Made by a program: the position numbers and the translations under genes. A stretch of DNA of 7,504 nucleotides from Arthrobacter sp. (GTDB taxonomy: Bacteria > Actinomycetota > Actinomycetes > Actinomycetales > Micrococcaceae). Location of the stretch: contig JASLAA010000280.1 of assembly GCA_030147325.1 (NCBI GenBank), forward strand, positions 1-7,504, written 5' to 3'. The notes below the pieces were generated by a model. That model was not told the DNA's origin and did no database searches. It saw nothing but the letters and a program-made list of their open reading frames with translations. Shown here in pieces: positions 5,256 to 7,504 of this stretch (the stretch's first letter is position 1; the number at the start of each line of letters is the position of its first letter).

Positions 5256-6083
5256 ATGTCCGACACCCAGACCGCCACACCCCCCGCCGTCACCCTGACC
5301 ATCGCCGGATCCGAGGCCACGGGTGGCGCCGGCGCGCAGGCCGATCTCAAGACCTTCCAGGAGCTCGGCGTCTACGGCATCGTGGCGTTGACCTGCATCG
5401 TGTCCTTCGACCCGAAGGACGACTGGAAGCACCGATTCGTACCCGTGGACCAGCAGGTGATCGCCGACCAGCTGGAGGCCATCCAGTCCTGCTACCCCCT
5501 GCGGACCGTCAAGCTCGGGATGCTCGGAACCCCCGCGACCATCGACACCGTGGCCTCGGCGCTGAAGAGCCAGGACTGGGACAACGTGGTGCTCGACCCG
5601 GTGCTGATCTGCAAGGGGCAGGAGCCGGGCGCAGCCCTCGACACCGATCAGGCCCTCAAGGCGCACATCCTGCCGCTGGCCACCTTCGTCACCCCGAACC
5701 ACTTCGAGGCGGAGTCCCTGTCCGGCATCAGCATCGAGTCCCTGGAGGACCTCAAGGAGGCGGCCCGCATCATCCACCGCGAGAGCGGTGCCGTGGTGCT
5801 CGCCAAAGGCGGTGTGCGCCTCGAGGGCCCCGACGCCGTGGACGTCTACTTCGACGGACAGACCCTCGAGGTCCTGTCCGCGCCGAAGGTCGGCGAGGTG
5901 GCGGTCAGCGGCGCGGGGTGCACCCTCGCGGCAGCCGTCGCGGCCGAACTCGCGAAGGGTGCCACTCCGCTCGATGCCGCCCGCACCGCCAAGGCCTTCG
6001 TGACGGAGGGTATCCGCCATCGGGTGGCATCCAACGCCCCGTTCGACGCCGTGTGGCAGGGTGGCCCGCGATCGTCCCGGTAG
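5256..6083 (+). CDS. pdxK: Pyridoxal kinase of the double-cysteine PdxK/ThiD type
   Basis: The 275-residue enzyme belongs to the ribokinase-like family and probably phosphorylates pyridoxal (and pyridoxine, or HMP) with ATP to salvage vitamin B6. Visible marks: the substrate-side TIAGSEATGGAGAQADLKTF (15-34), LGVYGIVALTCIVSF (37-51), KLGMLGTP (86-93), DPVLICKGQ (114-122), TPNHFEAESLSG (146-157) and the nucleotide/anion-hole motif VSGAGCTL (217-224). Cys119 in ICKG and Cys222 in GAGCT match the two cysteines reported as catalytic in the Staphylococcus aureus kinase, where the usual aspartate of GTGD is replaced by cysteine. Classical ThiD has Asp there, so pyridoxal kinase is preferred over HMP-P kinase. 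The ATG lies only 4 nt past the upstream stop. The AGGGG before it is 1 nt from the start, too close for a normal ribosome site, so translation may rely on coupling or a leaderless transcript. Confidence 0.93.
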   Translation: MSDTQTATPPAVTLTIAGSEATGGAGAQADLKTFQELGVYGIVALTCIVSFDPKDDWKHRFVPVDQQVIADQLEAIQSCYPLRTVKLGMLGTPATIDTVASALKSQDWDNVVLDPVLICKGQEPGAALDTDQALKAHILPLATFVTPNHFEAESLSGISIESLEDLKEAARIIHRESGAVVLAKGGVRLEGPDAVDVYFDGQTLEVLSAPKVGEVAVSGAGCTLAAAVAAELAKGATPLDAARTAKAFVTEGIRHRVASNAPFDAVWQGGPRSSR

Positions 6084-6096
6084 CCCGGAGGGGACA

Positions 6097-6663
6097 ATGA
6101 GCTCCCCTGCCGGTGCGGCCGGGACGGACCCCGCGAGTGGTCGGAAGGACGGTCGGGGTCAGGACCGTCCGCTCACGCCCACGCTGCCCGACGACGGTCG
6201 CGGTGAAAGCCGTAACCAGCGCCTGGACCGCAACTGGCAGGAGATGCTGCAGGAGCTGCGCGTCATGCAGACAGGCATCCAGATCCTGACCGGATTCCTC
6301 CTGACGTTGCCCTTCCAGAGCCGCTTCACGGAGCTCGACGACCAGCAGGTGGCCGCCTACCTGTGCCTGGTCTGCCTCTCCGCGTTCATCACGATGACGG
6401 TGCTCTCCGCCGTGAACCTCCATCGGGTGCTGTTCGGGCTGCGGGTGAAGGACGCCCTCGTGCACCACACCGGCCGGATCATCCAGGTCACCATCGCGAT
6501 GGTCGGGCTCGTGCTCGCAGGAACGGCGGGCCTGATCTTCGACCTCGTGGTGAGCCGTCCGGCCGGACTCGTCGCCGCCGGCGTCCTGCTGCTGGCGGTG
6601 CTGCTGCTGTGGGTCGCCTATCCCCTCGCCGTCCGGCGCCGAGCGGTGCGTGCCCGCGCCTGA
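6097..6663 (+). CDS. DUF6328 family membrane protein
   Basis: A 188-residue protein. Residues 1-45 are hydrophilic, disordered-looking and rich in Gly, Pro, Asp and Arg. The conserved core starts at QRLDRNWQEMLQELRVMQTGIQILTGFLLTLPFQSRF (41-77), the hallmark of DUF6328 as I recall it, with a first hydrophobic segment near 57-73. Further membrane helices lie at about 86-108, 127-151 and 156-178, followed by a basic end (RRRAVRARA) that should stay inside. No function is known for the family. Start ATG 6097 has a strong GGAGGGG (6087-6093) at good spacing; an upstream in-frame ATG at 6061 lies inside pdxK and adds residues without family similarity. It is 13 nt downstream of pdxK and likely cotranscribed. 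It converges on the minus-strand gene with 12 nt between stop codons. Confidence 0.85.
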   Translation: MSSPAGAAGTDPASGRKDGRGQDRPLTPTLPDDGRGESRNQRLDRNWQEMLQELRVMQTGIQILTGFLLTLPFQSRFTELDDQQVAAYLCLVCLSAFITMTVLSAVNLHRVLFGLRVKDALVHHTGRIIQVTIAMVGLVLAGTAGLIFDLVVSRPAGLVAAGVLLLAVLLLWVAYPLAVRRRAVRARA

Positions 6664-6675
6664 TCGGGGCGGGCC

Positions 6676-7362
6676 CTACGGTGCGGTCGGCACCGGAGTG
6701 GGCGACGGGGTCGCGCCCTCCTCGGGAGCACAGGTCAGGCCTGCAGGCGTGACGTCCACCCCTTCGGGCGGCACGATCCCTGCGTAGGAGGGTCCGAGGA
6801 CGACGTCGACCGTGCGGTCCTCACGCTCGTCCGGGACGTAGATCGAGTCCGGGATGGTGCGCTGCACCGTGAAGGCGTTCGCACGGCCACTCTCCCCGGA
6901 GACGATGACCGCGGTGGCCGACGTCGGGCCGCCCTGGCGATTGCCGATGTCGCGGACGGCGAACGCCCGCTCCCTCAACTGAGATGCCGCCGTACCGGCC
7001 AGCCCGTCGACGGTCGTGCTGTTGTAGACGTTGACCGTGATCGCGCTCGGATCCTGGTAGTCGAACGGGCCGACAGGGCAGGTGGAGGTCGGGGCAGGCG
7101 ACGGGTCCGCAGCGCCGATCGTGATCTCGCCCCGCGTGATGCCCAGCGCGATGTAGGCCGCTGCTGCCAGCAGGCCTATGAGGAGGACGAGCACGACGCC
7201 GTGCCGCACCCTCCGCATCGTCGCCCGGTGCCGCCGTGCGGCGTCGTCCTCCTCGAACACCGCCCCGAGATCCGTCTCGGTGACGATGCGATGACCGTGC
7301 CACTCGGTGGGATCCCGCTTGGCCTGGGCACGTTGCAGGCGTGGCGAGTCCTGCTCAGGCAT
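6676..7362 (-). CDS. Membrane-anchored LytR_C domain protein
   Basis: A 228-residue bitopic protein. Residues 1-54 are cytosolic and charged, with WHGHRIVTETDLGAVFEEDD (21-40) and a basic RRVRH just before the membrane helix at 55-74. A Pro/Ser/Thr linker (85-95) leads to an extracellular LytR_C domain at about 106-195: ITVNVYNSTTVDGLAGTAASQL, FAVRDIGN, ATAVIVSG, VDVVLGPSY. Cys95 and Cys211 bracket the domain and could form a disulfide. The tail is Pro/Thr-rich (214-228). LytR_C is found at the end of LytR-CpsA-Psr cell-wall ligases; here the catalytic LCP domain is absent, so an accessory cell-envelope role is inferred. Start ATG 7362 is chosen because the preceding 41 in-frame residues (Cys/Ser/Thr/Arg-rich) are the shadow of the upstream gene; the ATG overlaps that gene's stop (ATGCCTGA), implying translational coupling. 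Confidence 0.88.
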   Translation of the reverse strand: MPEQDSPRLQRAQAKRDPTEWHGHRIVTETDLGAVFEEDDAARRHRATMRRVRHGVVLVLLIGLLAAAAYIALGITRGEITIGAADPSPAPTSTCPVGPFDYQDPSAITVNVYNSTTVDGLAGTAASQLRERAFAVRDIGNRQGGPTSATAVIVSGESGRANAFTVQRTIPDSIYVPDEREDRTVDVVLGPSYAGIVPPEGVDVTPAGLTCAPEEGATPSPTPVPTAP

Positions 7363-7504
7363 CGAGCACGAGGACTCGCGCGTGCAGGATCGTCCGCTGG
7401 TGCAGGGCGGTGCGCACGGCGCGGTGCAGGCCGTCCTCGAGATACATGACGTCCTTCCACTGCACGACGTGGGGGAACAGGTCACCGAAGAACGTCGAGT
7501 CCTC
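7355..7504 (-). CDS. Unrecognised gene, C-terminal 49 residues
   Basis: Reading leftward from the window edge, an open frame ending in TGA at 7355 encodes 49 residues containing FFGDLFPHVVQWKDVMYLED and LHRAVRTALHQRTILHARVLV. It is mildly hydrophobic and probably helical, with no catalytic motif or membrane segment. I cannot name the family. Coding is supported by its GC-rich third positions and by the 8-nt overlap of its end with the start of the LytR_C gene, typical of an operon. The beginning lies outside the window. Confidence 0.65.
   Translation of the reverse strand, partial: EDSTFFGDLFPHVVQWKDVMYLEDGLHRAVRTALHQRTILHARVLVLDA

Noticed and set aside
3944..5350. 468-residue minus-strand open frame opposite the operon
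   Set aside because: Spans three well-recognised plus-strand genes and has Gly/Arg/Pro-rich composition typical of shadows.
6679..6695. CGGTGC/GCACCG hairpin with 5-nt loop near the convergent stop codons
   Set aside because: Only six pairs, inside the end of the LytR_C gene, and no T tract on either strand; not a supported terminator.
1..7504. Mobile element, CRISPR array, tRNA/rRNA or a defence island
   Set aside because: No transposase, integrase, direct repeat array, RNA gene or defence domain was seen; gene content and base use look uniform and chromosomal.

Overview
The window comes from a high-GC actinobacterium. The gene families and their spacing (DUF4916 protein, tgt, DUF6328 protein, LytR_C protein, a pyridoxal kinase with the double-cysteine signature) look like the family Micrococcaceae (Arthrobacter and relatives). 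That placement is an inference from protein style, codon use and leaderless start signals; no rRNA or species marker is present. It reads as ordinary chromosome: dense genes, no insertion sequence, integrase, tRNA, CRISPR array or long non-coding gap.

Left part (1-3147), plus strand: the 3' end of a VOC/glyoxalase-fold gene with an odd arginine-rich tail; a DUF4916 (Nudix-like) gene whose start codon sits just after an extended -10 promoter, so its mRNA is probably leaderless; a 312-residue protein of unassigned function (possibly DUF6707) with a perfect 13-bp palindrome at its start; and tgt, the tRNA-guanine transglycosylase of the queuosine pathway, with all catalytic and zinc residues and a GTG start that also looks leaderless.

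Middle part (3148-6663), plus strand: a tightly packed five-gene run. It begins with a TetR-family repressor gene preceded by a striking 17-bp inverted repeat (16/17 pairs) that flanks the -10 element, most likely its autoregulatory operator pair. A small four-helix membrane protein follows (GTGA overlap), then a TIGR01777/YfcH-type NAD(P)-binding epimerase-like protein (ATGA overlap), a PdxK/ThiD-type pyridoxal kinase (4-nt gap), and a DUF6328 membrane protein (13-nt gap). The first three are translationally coupled and probably share the TetR's control; the last two may be read through from them or have their own signals.

Right part (6664-7504), minus strand: a membrane-anchored LytR_C-domain protein, converging on the DUF6328 gene with 12 nt between stop codons. 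Its start codon overlaps by 8 nt the stop of an unrecognised gene that runs off the right edge.

I see no convincing new defence, mobile or RNA system here. The items most worth following are the TetR operator and its small operon, the leaderless promoters, the changed substrate loop of TGT, and the hairpin before the pyridoxal kinase.
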